Shown here piece after piece: positions 23,212 to 32,183 of a stretch of 64,000 bases of DNA; the stretch's first letter is position 1; each line of letters starts with the position of its first letter. Location: positions 6,298 to 70,297 of the forward strand of contig DASPUI010000158.1 of the NCBI GenBank assembly GCA_035622995.1. Direction: 5' to 3'. Position numbers and translations under genes: made by a program. The DNA comes from DASPUI01 sp035622995. GTDB taxonomy: Bacteria > Verrucomicrobiota > Verrucomicrobiia > Chthoniobacterales > UBA10450. The notes below the pieces were generated by a model. That model did not search any database and was not told the DNA's origin. It was given only the letters and a program-made list of their open reading frames with translations.

Positions 23212-25410
23212 GTGACTGATTCCGCATTTGGCCGGCGCCTGTTTTATTTCTTGGGCTGCTTGATCGCGCGAATCGTCTATCGAGTCAGCGCGTTCGGTCA
23301 AGAACGATTGCCGCCCGGCGGCCTCCTACTTCTGCCCAATCATATCTCATTCGTCGATGCGATCGTACTGCAACTCGCATGCCCCCGACCCATTCGCTAC
23401 GTGGTTGATCAAGAATTTTATCAGAAACCATATCTGCAGCCATTTTTGCGACTCATTGGCTGCATTCCAATCGACATCCGCCATTCGCGCTCTGCGATTC
23501 GTGCCGCGACAGAACAAATTGCAGCGGGTGAGATCGTTTGCCTTTTCCCGGAGGGACAATTGACTCGCTCCGGCACCCTGTTGCGTCTTCGTCGCGGTTA
23601 TGAACTGATCGCTCATCACGCAAGTGCGCCGGTGGTACCGGTCTGGCTCGACCAGCTCTGGGGCTCAATCTTTTCATTTCAAGGCGGAAAATTTTTTCGG
23701 AAATTTCCAAGGCGAATTCCGTATCCTGTAACCGTCGCGTTTGGAAACCCGCTCTCACCCGACTCAGCAGACCTTGCCACCGTTCGCGAAGAACTCCTCA
23801 AGCTCGGCGAGTTTTGTTTCAGCCGGCGGGCTTCGTTAGACCGGCATCTGGCCGAAGTGTGTCTCCGCGGGCTCAAACGTCGCCGTTTTGCGACAGCAGT
23901 TGTGGACGGAATCGATCACAGCAAATTGCAGCGCGCGAAATTGTTGGGTGCAGCCGCGGCTTTGAGCCGATTTCTACGGAGAAATTTTCCGGACGGACGA
24001 ATCGCTATCGTTTTACCCGCCGGCAAAGGTGCGGTCGTTGCGAACCTGGCGGTGGCACTTGCGGGCAAAGTCCCGGTCGGCTTGAACTTCACCATCGGGC
24101 GTGCGGCGAACGAATCGTGCATCAAGCGCGCGAACATCCGGGTCACAATCTCAGCATCGGCATTCATGGAACGGGTGAAAGATTTTCCGTGGCCGGAAAC
24201 AGTTCTGCAGCTCGACCAAATTCTTCCGGGCCTAAAACGGCAAATCTTCTTTTGGTGGATGATGTCGATCTTTGCGCCGGCACGTTTGCTTTCGCGCTTG
24301 CTTGAGATTCCGAAAGTCGGCGGCCACCAGGAAGCGGTCCTCCTTTTCACCAGTGGCAGTTCGGGTGAACCCAAAGGCGTGGTCCTTAGCCATCGCAACA
24401 TTCTGGGCAACGTCGAACAATTCAATGTGCTGCTCGATGCCACCAAAAGCGACGCCATTCTCGCATCCCTTCCGTTTTTTCACAGCTTCGGGTCGACCGT
24501 CACCCTCTGGTATCCCATGGTCGAAAGTGTGCGGATTGTTACGACTCCGAATCCGCTGGAGTCGGGCAAAAACGCGGCTCTCATTGAGAAGTACAAGGTC
24601 ACGTTGTTGCTGGCCGCGCCGACTTTTTTGCGCGGCTACCTGCGCAAAGCCGAGCCTCAGCAATTCTGCACTCTCCGCCTCATCATTACCGGCGCCGAAA
24701 AACTCCCGCTCGATCTCGCAGAAACATTCGAGAAGAAGTTCGGTCAGCATGTCTTCGAAGGGTACGGCCTAACCGAGACCGCACCGGTCGTGAGTACGAA
24801 TTTGCCGGATCCATCACCTAGAAAACCCGGCGAACAAGTGCAACCGTCGAGCCGGATCGGATCGGTTGGGAAAATGGCGCCGGGAATTGCAGCTGAAATT
24901 CGCGAACCTGAAACCGATCATAAACTCTCGCTGCACGACACCGGAATGCTTTGGTTGCGCGGCCCGAATATTTTCGAAGGCTATTTGAACGATCCCAAGC
25001 GTACAACGGACGTGTTGCGCGACGGCTGGTTTAAAACAGGCGACATGGGCCGCTTTGATGAAGACGGATTTCTTTATATCGAAGGACGGCTCTCCCGTTT
25101 CTCGAAAATCGGCGGCGAGATGGTACCGCACGAGCTGGTCGAACACAAAATTGTCGATCTTCTCGGCTTGTCTGCGAGTGATTCGCGCCCGGTCGCGATT
25201 GTTGGCGTTCTCGACGAAACGAAAGGCGAAGCGCTGGTTTTGTTGAGCTCGGTCGATATCGAGCTTGCCGATCTGCGCGAAAAGCTGCGCGGCGTCGGAA
25301 TGCCGAATTTGTGGATCCCCAAACAGGTTTTGCGAGTCGAGGCAGTTCCGGTGCTGGCTTCCGGAAAGCTCGATCTCAAGAAATGCAACGAGCTCGTCGC
25401 AGAAGAATAA
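23212..25410 (+). CDS. Aas-like bifunctional acyltransferase / acyl-ACP (acyl-CoA) synthetase
   Basis: 732 residues, GTG start. The N-terminal PlsC acyltransferase (about 1-200) has NHISFVD at 43-49 and FPEGQLTRSG near 104. The C-terminal AMP-binding enzyme has the P-loop FTSGSSGEPKG at about 379-389, the GYGLTETAPVV motif and DGWFKTGDMGRFDEDGFLYIEG. E. coli Aas uses this layout to re-acylate lyso-phosphatidylethanolamine with fatty acids activated on ACP. It lacks the separate MFS domain found fused in some homologues, but a divergent MFS gene sits beside it. The next gene starts 6 bp downstream. Confidence 0.9.
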   Translation: MTDSAFGRRLFYFLGCLIARIVYRVSAFGQERLPPGGLLLLPNHISFVDAIVLQLACPRPIRYVVDQEFYQKPYLQPFLRLIGCIPIDIRHSRSAIRAATEQIAAGEIVCLFPEGQLTRSGTLLRLRRGYELIAHHASAPVVPVWLDQLWGSIFSFQGGKFFRKFPRRIPYPVTVAFGNPLSPDSADLATVREELLKLGEFCFSRRASLDRHLAEVCLRGLKRRRFATAVVDGIDHSKLQRAKLLGAAAALSRFLRRNFPDGRIAIVLPAGKGAVVANLAVALAGKVPVGLNFTIGRAANESCIKRANIRVTISASAFMERVKDFPWPETVLQLDQILPGLKRQIFFWWMMSIFAPARLLSRLLEIPKVGGHQEAVLLFTSGSSGEPKGVVLSHRNILGNVEQFNVLLDATKSDAILASLPFFHSFGSTVTLWYPMVESVRIVTTPNPLESGKNAALIEKYKVTLLLAAPTFLRGYLRKAEPQQFCTLRLIITGAEKLPLDLAETFEKKFGQHVFEGYGLTETAPVVSTNLPDPSPRKPGEQVQPSSRIGSVGKMAPGIAAEIREPETDHKLSLHDTGMLWLRGPNIFEGYLNDPKRTTDVLRDGWFKTGDMGRFDEDGFLYIEGRLSRFSKIGGEMVPHELVEHKIVDLLGLSASDSRPVAIVGVLDETKGEALVLLSSVDIELADLREKLRGVGMPNLWIPKQVLRVEAVPVLASGKLDLKKCNELVAEE

Positions 25411-25415
25411 TCTCG

Positions 25416-27101
25416 ATGCGATCGTTCCTTCACTCGTTGGCCAACTATCTGGCTGCGAAATTCATGAAGCTGCTCTTCGGCTGCGTCGCGCGCGTGCAAG
25501 TGTTGCGCGGCGAGAACGCGAACCAGGCTGGCGGTTTTTTACTTGCGGCGAATCACATCAGCCATTTCGACCCGTTCATTATTTCATCGGTGGTCAGGCG
25601 CAAAGTCGATTGGATGGCGATGGCGGAATTTTTTCCGAACCCGCTCCTTGGATTCTTTTTGCACGCGGTCGACGCCTTTCCCGCAGCTCGGGACCGCGCC
25701 GATTCAAAGACAATCAGGACTGCGATCGACCGTTTGAAAAATGGACGCATCGTCGGCTTATTTCCGGAAGGCGGCATTCGCGATGGGCCGCGATCGCTTT
25801 TGGAGGGTGCCCCTTTAAGGCCGGGTGTTACGGCCCTGGCGCACATTGCGGAAGTTCAGATCCTGCCGTGCGTTATCGTAGGAAGCGATCGCTTCTACGC
25901 GGTCAGAAATTGGCTGCCGTTTCGCAGAGTCCCCGTTTGGATCGCGTTTGGAAATCCGATTTCGCATTCCGCCGAGTTGGAAAAGCAGATGGCGCGTCGC
26001 GCGATGGAAAATGAACTGGCGACGGCGTTTCAAAATCTTTACGCCGAGCTTGGCAAAGCGTTTGCGCTCACTCCGGACGATTTGCCGCATCCACCGCGCG
26101 AACGAATGAAAAATTGCGCACCGGCCGCGAAGAGGCGTCGATCCTTTAGGTCCAGCGCGGTCGACGCGATCATGTGCGCATCGATGAATCTTCTCCAGTC
26201 ACGTCATCGGTTGCACGAGCAGAGTCGGGAAGAAATGGAGCGTTACGTGATTGAGTGCGAAAAGATGAGTCCGCAGAATTACTATGCCCTTCCGCTTAAC
26301 GGCGATCTCGTTGTCAAAATCGACAACCAACACGCGCGCACGATTACCTGGCCCAGCCCAATTGAGACGAAATTCACTACCAATAATGTCGCGCGGGTTG
26401 ACCTGTTCCCCACCGCGCGCGGCTGGGAAGCGCCGACGGTTCTCATGTTGCACGCGCTCATGTCCGCAACTCGAATTGGTTATCGTCGTTGGGCGGCGCA
26501 TTTCAATGAGCTCGGTTGGAATGCATGTTTTGTGCACTTGCCCTATCATTATTCGCGTGTGCCGCGCGGCTATTGGAATGGTGAACTGGCGATTACCGCC
26601 GATTTAGTTCGCAACGCCGAGTCGTTGCGCCAGAGTGTGATCGAATCGCGACAACTGCTGGCGGCTTTGCGAGAACGCGGTTGCGCCGAATTTGGAATAC
26701 TTGGCACCAGTTACGGCGGATGGATCGGCGCACTGCTCGCAATGGTCGAACCGAATTTTCGATTTGTCGCATTGATGGCGCCGATCGTAAATGTAGAACA
26801 CGCGATTTGGGAAAGTCCGGCGTCCGCCTTCATGCGACGGGAACTTAGGCGCGCAAACGTTGATCCTGAATTAGTCGCGCGTCATTATCATCTCAGTTCA
26901 CCGTCGCACAATCAGCCGCGGTGTGACGCCAAACGGGTGCTGTTCGTTTCCGGAGACTTCGATGTCATCGCGCGACCAACCGACATTGAGGCGATTCATC
27001 AAAAATGGCGCGGCTCGGAACTGCTGCGTGTGGCGCAGGGCCATTTTGGCTATCGCATGCTGCGCGAGACAATGGAACGGCTGAAAGCCCGCGGTTTGTG
27101 A
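25416..27101 (+). CDS. PlsC acyltransferase - alpha/beta hydrolase fusion protein
   Basis: 561 residues. The N-terminal half is a PlsC-type acyltransferase with NHISHFD at 46-52 and FPEGGIRDGPRS. After a linker rich in basic residues (about 225-270) comes an alpha/beta hydrolase. Its nucleophile elbow is GTSYGG with Ser432, and the likely acid and base are D516 (SGDFD) and H543 (GHFGY). The combination of acyl transfer and hydrolase in one chain is unusual; it could exchange acyl groups on a lipid or move an acyl group to another molecule. ATG 25416 is 6 bp after the Aas-like gene, so they are one operon. Upstream in-frame residues overlap the previous gene and are discarded. Confidence 0.88.
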   Translation: MRSFLHSLANYLAAKFMKLLFGCVARVQVLRGENANQAGGFLLAANHISHFDPFIISSVVRRKVDWMAMAEFFPNPLLGFFLHAVDAFPAARDRADSKTIRTAIDRLKNGRIVGLFPEGGIRDGPRSLLEGAPLRPGVTALAHIAEVQILPCVIVGSDRFYAVRNWLPFRRVPVWIAFGNPISHSAELEKQMARRAMENELATAFQNLYAELGKAFALTPDDLPHPPRERMKNCAPAAKRRRSFRSSAVDAIMCASMNLLQSRHRLHEQSREEMERYVIECEKMSPQNYYALPLNGDLVVKIDNQHARTITWPSPIETKFTTNNVARVDLFPTARGWEAPTVLMLHALMSATRIGYRRWAAHFNELGWNACFVHLPYHYSRVPRGYWNGELAITADLVRNAESLRQSVIESRQLLAALRERGCAEFGILGTSYGGWIGALLAMVEPNFRFVALMAPIVNVEHAIWESPASAFMRRELRRANVDPELVARHYHLSSPSHNQPRCDAKRVLFVSGDFDVIARPTDIEAIHQKWRGSELLRVAQGHFGYRMLRETMERLKARGL

Positions 27102-27105
27102 TCTC

Positions 27106-28626
27106 TTAATCGAGCCATCTCATTTCGCCGAGAAGTTGGCGGAAAGATTCGTTTTCGATCGAGAGTGGCGGCAACCATTCTCCGACCGGCTCGCGTTTCC
27201 ACCAACCCTGCTCACCGATCGGGACGAACGAATAATGGTAAAGCCGCGCGCGAATGAAATGGGGCGGTGAATCCGGAAAAGGATTGTTCGCGATCAGCGA
27301 AAGCGTGCCGGAATCATTGTGCAAAAGTTTCCAGACGAAATGAAATGTCCATGGGTAGTCGGCCGGTGAATACATGGCCGCGAACCAGATTTGCCAATCG
27401 ATCCGCGGCTGATAAGGCGCGATAAATGGCGGACGCCGGTCAGGATCGCCCGGCTTGGCTTTGAATTCATACTCCTTCCAAACTGTGTCGCCACTGATCA
27501 TCGCATCCTCGGTTCCTTCGAAAACGATTTCGAATCGCTCTTTCCCGACTGTCCCGAATGCACCGTAGGTATTGACCAAATCGAGCGGATCGAACGATGC
27601 GTTCATCAGCTGCCGATTTGAAACCAGGTTCGCAACCGGCGCGATGCTGAGATACGCAATCAAGATCGACAGCGCTATCGAGAGGCCAATTTGAATGCCT
27701 GACGGTTCAGGTTCCCGCCGCTCCAACCGCTTAACGAGCGCGTTCGGCAAGATTCTGCGCCAGAAAGAATCATCGAAACAGGCAAGGAATGGAATGATCG
27801 TCAAATAATTCAGAAACGAAAGATTGCCGCTGATAATGAGAAATATTTGAAACGTAACCAGCAAAACGCCTGCAATGTGGCGCGCCGTTCGCGGTCCGAA
27901 TGAAAACCAGGGCACCACCAATTCAACAAAATGATTCCACGCCACTTCGAACTTCAGCAGCCAGTGCGGCGAAAAATGCAGATAGCGGCTGATTGGATTT
28001 GGAATCGGCTGCGTTTCGTAATGATAAAACAAGCAGGTCAGATCGCGCCAACATTCGTCCCCGCGCAACTTGATCAGGCCGGAGCCGATCATGATTCGAA
28101 AGCCAAGCCAGCGAAATAACCAGATCACCAGCAATGGCGGCGGCCGCGTCGGGAACGGTCGCGCATCGAACAGCGGGCAAAGAAAAATCGCCAGGAAACC
28201 AGTTTCGAGCAATTGAGTCTCCCAGCCGTAACCGTACCAAATTTGGCCGATATGGACGATCGACATGTACATCGCCCACAGAATCGACATCAGGATTGCA
28301 TTGGCATAGCCGCAAAGCACGACCAGCGACAAACCAAACCCGATCCAGGCGAAGATCGAAAGTCCGTTGTCCGAAAGTCCGAACCAAAACAGGGTCGGAA
28401 TTTGAAGCATTGCGGCGTGGCGCGAGCCGAAATGCGCGTGCAAATATCCGAGATATTGCCACGCTGGCATCAAACCGTGCGCACCGATTAGCGGCACCAG
28501 TTGATTCGCCGCGACCAGAAATGCGATTGCATAAATGAATCCGAGCAGGCGGAGGATAACGAATCGCGTCAGACGATAATCATTTCCGGCGACAGAAAGT
28601 TTTCTAACGAAATCACCGGCGTTCAT
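27106..28626 (-). CDS. Lipase maturation factor (LMF1-like) membrane protein
   Basis: About 506 residues with five or more membrane helices. Family landmarks are GDECWRDLTCLFYHYETQPIP, LSFLNYLTIIPFLACFDD and RFEIVFEGTEDA followed by EYEFKAKPGDP. In animals LMF1 folds lipases in the ER; the bacterial homologues are uncharacterised envelope proteins. ATG 28626 is preferred to 28647, to leave room after the tRNA. It is convergent with the PlsC-hydrolase fusion, 4 bp apart, so a lipase-like enzyme and a lipase maturation factor are neighbours. Confidence 0.9.
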   Translation of the reverse strand: MNAGDFVRKLSVAGNDYRLTRFVILRLLGFIYAIAFLVAANQLVPLIGAHGLMPAWQYLGYLHAHFGSRHAAMLQIPTLFWFGLSDNGLSIFAWIGFGLSLVVLCGYANAILMSILWAMYMSIVHIGQIWYGYGWETQLLETGFLAIFLCPLFDARPFPTRPPPLLVIWLFRWLGFRIMIGSGLIKLRGDECWRDLTCLFYHYETQPIPNPISRYLHFSPHWLLKFEVAWNHFVELVVPWFSFGPRTARHIAGVLLVTFQIFLIISGNLSFLNYLTIIPFLACFDDSFWRRILPNALVKRLERREPEPSGIQIGLSIALSILIAYLSIAPVANLVSNRQLMNASFDPLDLVNTYGAFGTVGKERFEIVFEGTEDAMISGDTVWKEYEFKAKPGDPDRRPPFIAPYQPRIDWQIWFAAMYSPADYPWTFHFVWKLLHNDSGTLSLIANNPFPDSPPHFIRARLYHYSFVPIGEQGWWKREPVGEWLPPLSIENESFRQLLGEMRWLD

Positions 28627-28708
28627 CAGAAAACGTCGGACCCGCAACCCGCCTTCGCAACCGCTACAGCACCGCAGTATTCAACGTCCAACATCGAATT
28701 TACGAACG

Positions 28709-28780
28709 TGCCAGGGGGGAGAATTGAACTCCCGACCAAGGGCTTATGAGTCCCCTGCTCTACCGCTGAGCTACCCTGGC
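28709..28780 (-). tRNA. tRNA-Met (anticodon CAT)
   Basis: A 72-base cloverleaf read on the minus strand. The acceptor stem is GCCAGGG / CCCTGGC with discriminator A. The D arm is GCTC-AGCGGTA-GAGC, the anticodon loop is CTCATAA, and the T arm is GGGAG-TTCAATT-CTCCC. The CCA is not encoded. The anticodon stem has G27-U43 and an A31-G39 mismatch next to the loop. CAT can also be an Ile tRNA with lysidine; the loop and elongator-like acceptor favour elongator Met but do not prove it. Confidence 0.9.
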
Positions 28781-28834
28781 GCAGAGAGCGACAAAAATCA
28801 TTCGCATCGTTCAAACTGTCAACGTTCGAAGAGT

Positions 28835-29596
28835 TTACTCTTTTGGCTTCGCGACGTAGGGAGCCAGGTCTTTTTGGCGGCCGCGAAGCGTGGCCATGAA
28901 GCAAACGCCGTTTTGTTCCTTTACTACACCGCTCCAACCCTCCTGATCGATAAATCGCCAATCGTTGAAATGCTGAATCGCGCCGGTCTTGGCGTCGCGC
29001 TCTGCCGGAAACAGAAAAAATTGCATCCTCTTTTCCACCACCCATACCTGTGCCACTCGTTGCCCTTCCTCGTCATCGAAAACACGGGTCCCGATGGTCT
29101 GAAGATCGGCGAACTCTTCCGGAACATCGTAGTGCGCGAGCCGATGTTTCATAAAAAATAAATCGCCTAACGAGCCCGCGTTCGTCTTGACCGGATCAAG
29201 CAGCATCGAATGGGTCGAACTCGCGAGCGTCAGGAGCCGTCGCGCAGTTGGTTCGCCGGGAAACTGATTCATCCGATCAATCAGATGCGAGATCGCCACG
29301 ACGGCGATTACAGCGATGGCAATTCCGGTGGCCAAAATGGCCGGATTCCTGACAAGCCGCTTCCAGCTTCGCGGTGGCGGAGAGAGAAATGCCTCCGGCG
29401 GAACCCACTCCTTAAGTTCCTGCGGAATTGGAATCGAACGGACAAGCTCGGCCAGAGCGCGATCGAAATTTTGCTGGTTAGCGAATTCCTCGGTCTTCCG
29501 GCCGCGATGTAACGCAACCCGCATATCCCGATCGTTCACTCGCGCCTCACTAATCGGCGCGCACTGGAGCAGCATCCTTTGATGGCGCGACAACAT
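28835..29596 (-). CDS. Single-pass membrane protein, putative anti-sigma-like partner
   Basis: 253 residues. A cytoplasmic N-terminal part (about 1-80) is followed by one membrane helix (ILATGIAIAVIAVVAISHL, about 85-105) and an external domain of about 145 residues ending with PYVAKPKE. This topology and its position 2 bp downstream of a sigma-like gene suggest an anti-sigma factor, but I see no zinc HxxxCxxC motif. No domain is recognised in the external part. Treat the function as inferred from context. Confidence 0.7.
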   Translation of the reverse strand: MLSRHQRMLLQCAPISEARVNDRDMRVALHRGRKTEEFANQQNFDRALAELVRSIPIPQELKEWVPPEAFLSPPPRSWKRLVRNPAILATGIAIAVIAVVAISHLIDRMNQFPGEPTARRLLTLASSTHSMLLDPVKTNAGSLGDLFFMKHRLAHYDVPEEFADLQTIGTRVFDDEEGQRVAQVWVVEKRMQFFLFPAERDAKTGAIQHFNDWRFIDQEGWSGVVKEQNGVCFMATLRGRQKDLAPYVAKPKE

Positions 29597-29598
29597 GC

Positions 29599-30096
29599 TC
29601 AGGTCTCTGCCAGCGGCACCGTGGCGTTGAGCCAGGCTTGGAATTCATGGCGGCCATTCGAAAGGAGCTTTGCCAGTTCGGCCGGTTTCGACTCGGTTAT
29701 CGCGAGCAATTCAGCCTGATCGAACTCATCCAGGTAAAAAAGGGCGAGCGCGCTGCGTTGCGGGTCGGGCGCGGCCGAAATCCAAATCGCCAGTTGAGTT
29801 GCTTCCAGTTTTGCGATCTGCTGCGGCGCAGCGGCGCCGATCTCTTCCTTCTCGAGATCAATCTCTTCGGCCTGCAAACCCTGGCCGCTCGCTTCCAGAC
29901 AACGCTCGCGCGCCTCGCGAAAGAACCACAATCGGTCAATCGGCGGTTCACCGTCCGCGGAATGTTGGGCCGCGGCCCGCAGCATAGCGTGGAAAATCTC
30001 CTGCGCTTTGCGCGCGTCGGCCAGCATCAGAAAACAGAAACGGTAGAGCTGAAGAAGATTTTGTTTGGAGTCCGGCACGCTGTCTACTTTCCGCAA
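29599..30096 (-). CDS. Degenerate sigma-70-like (ECF-like) protein
   Basis: 165 residues. The layout resembles a small ECF sigma factor. A region-2-like start is LLQLYRFCFLMLADARKAQEI, and the region-4-like end (SALALFYLDEFDQAELLAI, then KPAELAKLLSNGRHEFQAWL) has the helix-turn-helix rhythm. The usual signature residues of region 2 are largely missing, so it may not bind promoters in the usual way. It is followed after 2 bp by the membrane protein at 28835, as sigma/anti-sigma pairs are. Confidence 0.65.
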   Translation of the reverse strand: MRKVDSVPDSKQNLLQLYRFCFLMLADARKAQEIFHAMLRAAAQHSADGEPPIDRLWFFREARERCLEASGQGLQAEEIDLEKEEIGAAAPQQIAKLEATQLAIWISAAPDPQRSALALFYLDEFDQAELLAITESKPAELAKLLSNGRHEFQAWLNATVPLAET

Positions 30097-30140
30097 ACAG
30101 TTACGCGCGGACTTTACATCGACAATCGCAGATGTCGATC

Positions 30141-31382
30141 TTACGCTGCGGCCAACGACGGCAGACGTCGCCCGACTTCCTCCACTTTCTCGCGGCTGTT
30201 GAAAGCCGATATTCGAACGTAGCCTTCACCCTGAGCGCCAAAACCGCTCCCGGGTGTCACAACCACATTGATTTGGCGCAACATGTCATCAAACATTTCC
30301 CAACTCGTTAGGCCACGAGGAGTCTTTACCCAAACGTAGGGCGCATTCACTCCGCCAAAGACCTCCCAGCCGATTCTCGCACAGGTTTCACGCAAGATTC
30401 TTGCGTTTTCCATGTAATGGCCGATCAGAGCCCGAATCTGCTTGTGCCCCTCCGGCGAATAAAGAGCCTCGGCCGCTCGCTGCACCGGGTAACTGACGCT
30501 GTTGGATTTTGTGCTCCAGCGGCGATTCCAGAGAGGATGAAGCGGGATTTTTTTTCCTGAATCGGTGCGCGCCAGCAGAGTCTTCGGCATTACCGTAAAT
30601 CCGCAGCGCACTCCGGTGAATCCGCCGGTTTTGGAAAAACTGCGAAACTCGATCGCACATTCGCGGGCTCCATCGATTTCAAAAATCGAATGCGGAATGT
30701 TCGCTTCTGAAATGTAGGCTTCATAGGCGGCGTCAAACAGCAGGATCGCGTCATGCTGGCGTGCGTATTCGACCCAGCGCCTGAGTTGTTCACGCCTTGC
30801 TACCGCACCTGTTGGATTGTTCGGAAAACACAAATAAACGAGATCGACATGCTCGCTAGGCGGCTCCGGAACGAAATTGTTCTGCGCGGTGCATGGCAGA
30901 TAAACCAGACCTTCATAGCCGCCATCCTTTTTCGCCGGTCCGGTGTGGCCCGCCATTACATTGGTGTCGACATAAACCGGGTAAACCGGATCGGTGATCG
31001 CAATCTTGTTTTGGTCGCCGAGAATATCGAGAATGTGACCGCAATCGCATTTCGATCCGTCCGAGACAAAAATCTCGTCGTCCGCAACGTCGATCTTGCG
31101 ATCACGAAAATCATGCTGCGCGATCGCCGATCTTAGGAATTCGTAGCCTTGCTCCGGACCATAACCGCGAAATGTCTCACGCTGCCCAAGTTCGTCCGCT
31201 GCTCGCTTCATCGCGTCGATGGCAGCGCGCGGCAACGGTTCGGTGACATCGCCAATTCCGCAACGAATCAATCTCTTGGCACCATCCGGATTTTTTTCGC
31301 AATATTCACGGACGCGTCGCGCAATCTCGGGAAAAAGATAACCCGCCTGCAGCTTAAGATAATTCTCGTTTAAGTACGCCAT
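30141..31382 (-). CDS. dapL: LL-diaminopimelate aminotransferase
   Basis: 413 residues. Converts tetrahydrodipicolinate directly to LL-diaminopimelate, a one-step lysine/peptidoglycan route known from plants, chlamydiae and Verrucomicrobia. Characteristic segments are MAYLNENYLKLQAGYLFPEI, IRCGIGDVTEPLP, FVSDGSKCDCGHI, DPVYPVYVDTNVMAG and the PLP lysine in FRSFSKTGGFTGVRCGF. ATG 31382 is the family start; a longer frame to 31418 would run through the hairpin upstream. The hairpin at 31384-31443 touches the start codon. Confidence 0.95.
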   Translation of the reverse strand: MAYLNENYLKLQAGYLFPEIARRVREYCEKNPDGAKRLIRCGIGDVTEPLPRAAIDAMKRAADELGQRETFRGYGPEQGYEFLRSAIAQHDFRDRKIDVADDEIFVSDGSKCDCGHILDILGDQNKIAITDPVYPVYVDTNVMAGHTGPAKKDGGYEGLVYLPCTAQNNFVPEPPSEHVDLVYLCFPNNPTGAVARREQLRRWVEYARQHDAILLFDAAYEAYISEANIPHSIFEIDGARECAIEFRSFSKTGGFTGVRCGFTVMPKTLLARTDSGKKIPLHPLWNRRWSTKSNSVSYPVQRAAEALYSPEGHKQIRALIGHYMENARILRETCARIGWEVFGGVNAPYVWVKTPRGLTSWEMFDDMLRQINVVVTPGSGFGAQGEGYVRISAFNSREKVEEVGRRLPSLAAA

Positions 31383-31383
31383 G

Positions 31384-31443
31384 CTGTCGCAGCGGTCTGC
31401 GACCGCCGAGCAAAACAACGACGGTCATAGACCGCCGCGACAG
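31384..31443. repeat. Large GC-rich inverted repeat between sod and dapL
   Basis: Arms of 22 bp (31384-31405 and 31422-31443) begin CTGTCGCAGCGGTCT on one strand and CTGTCGCGGCGGTCT on the other. They match at 19 of 22 positions, with a 16-bp loop. The element lies after the sod stop and one base before the dapL start on the minus strand. There is no T-run, so it is not a simple intrinsic terminator. A related half, GCCGCGACAGAGACA, occurs at 39106-39120. Likely a REP-like or leader hairpin. Confidence 0.65.
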
Positions 31444-31450
31444 AAACAAG

Positions 31451-32050
31451 CTAGTAATTTTTCGCGACGGCGTCCCAATTGACCACGTTCCACCAGGCTT
31501 TGATGTAATCGGGCCGGCGATTTTGATATTTGAGATAGTAGGCGTGCTCCCAAACATCCACCCCAAGAATCGGGGTATTGCCGTCCATCAGTGGGCTGTC
31601 CTGGTTCGGGGTCGAGATGACTTCAAGTTTGCCGCCTTTGTTCTTGATCAACCACGCCCAGCCGCTGCCAAATCTTCCGGCACCCGCGGCGGCGAGTTTT
31701 TCTTTGAATTGATCGAACCCGCCAAATGCCGCCTTGATGTCGTCGGCCAATTTGCCTTCCGGTTCCCCGCCCGCCTTCGGGCCCATAATCTTCCAAAAGA
31801 AGGAGTGGTTCGCATGGCCGCCGCCGTTGTTGCGAACGACAGCGCGAATGTCTTCCGGAACCGCGTTCAGATTCTTGATCAAGTCTTCGACCGATTTCGA
31901 TTCAAGATCTGCTTTGCCTTTGATCGCGTTGTTCAGATTGTTGACGTAGGCCTGATGATGTTTGGTATGATGGATTTCCATCGTCTGTGCGTCGATGTGC
32001 GGTTCGAGCGCGTCGTATGGATAAGGAAGTTTCGGTAGTTCGTATGCCAT
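31451..32050 (-). CDS. sodA: Iron/manganese superoxide dismutase
   Basis: 199 residues. Dismutates superoxide. Landmarks are ELPKLPYPYDALEPHID, MEIHHTKHHQAYVNNLN (metal histidines), NNGGGHANHSFFWKIM and the C-terminal metal motif DVWEHAYYLKYQNRRPDYI (Asp and His ligands). Whether iron or manganese is used cannot be read with certainty, so the symbol could equally be sodB. There is no signal peptide, so it is cytoplasmic. It lies upstream of dapL on the same strand, with the hairpin at 31384-31443 in between. Confidence 0.95.
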   Translation of the reverse strand: MAYELPKLPYPYDALEPHIDAQTMEIHHTKHHQAYVNNLNNAIKGKADLESKSVEDLIKNLNAVPEDIRAVVRNNGGGHANHSFFWKIMGPKAGGEPEGKLADDIKAAFGGFDQFKEKLAAAGAGRFGSGWAWLIKNKGGKLEVISTPNQDSPLMDGNTPILGVDVWEHAYYLKYQNRRPDYIKAWWNVVNWDAVAKNY

Positions 32051-32183
32051 AATAAATCACGTTAGGCCGCGAAAGATGATGGTCAATTCTCATCCGCGGA
32101 TCAGAATTTTCATTAGGAAGAACGGGTCCGGACACCGGCAACCCGAATTGCAATCCAGTCCCAGTGTTTTGCACCGGTCGATC

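Noticed and set aside
25265..26014. 249-codon frame across the end of the Aas-like gene
   Set aside because: Out of frame with both the Aas-like gene and the PlsC fusion, which carry the motifs.
31384..31443. Inverted repeat as a rho-independent terminator of sodA
   Set aside because: No T-run after either arm and a 16-bp loop; it also abuts the dapL start, so a terminator would sit almost inside the next gene's start.
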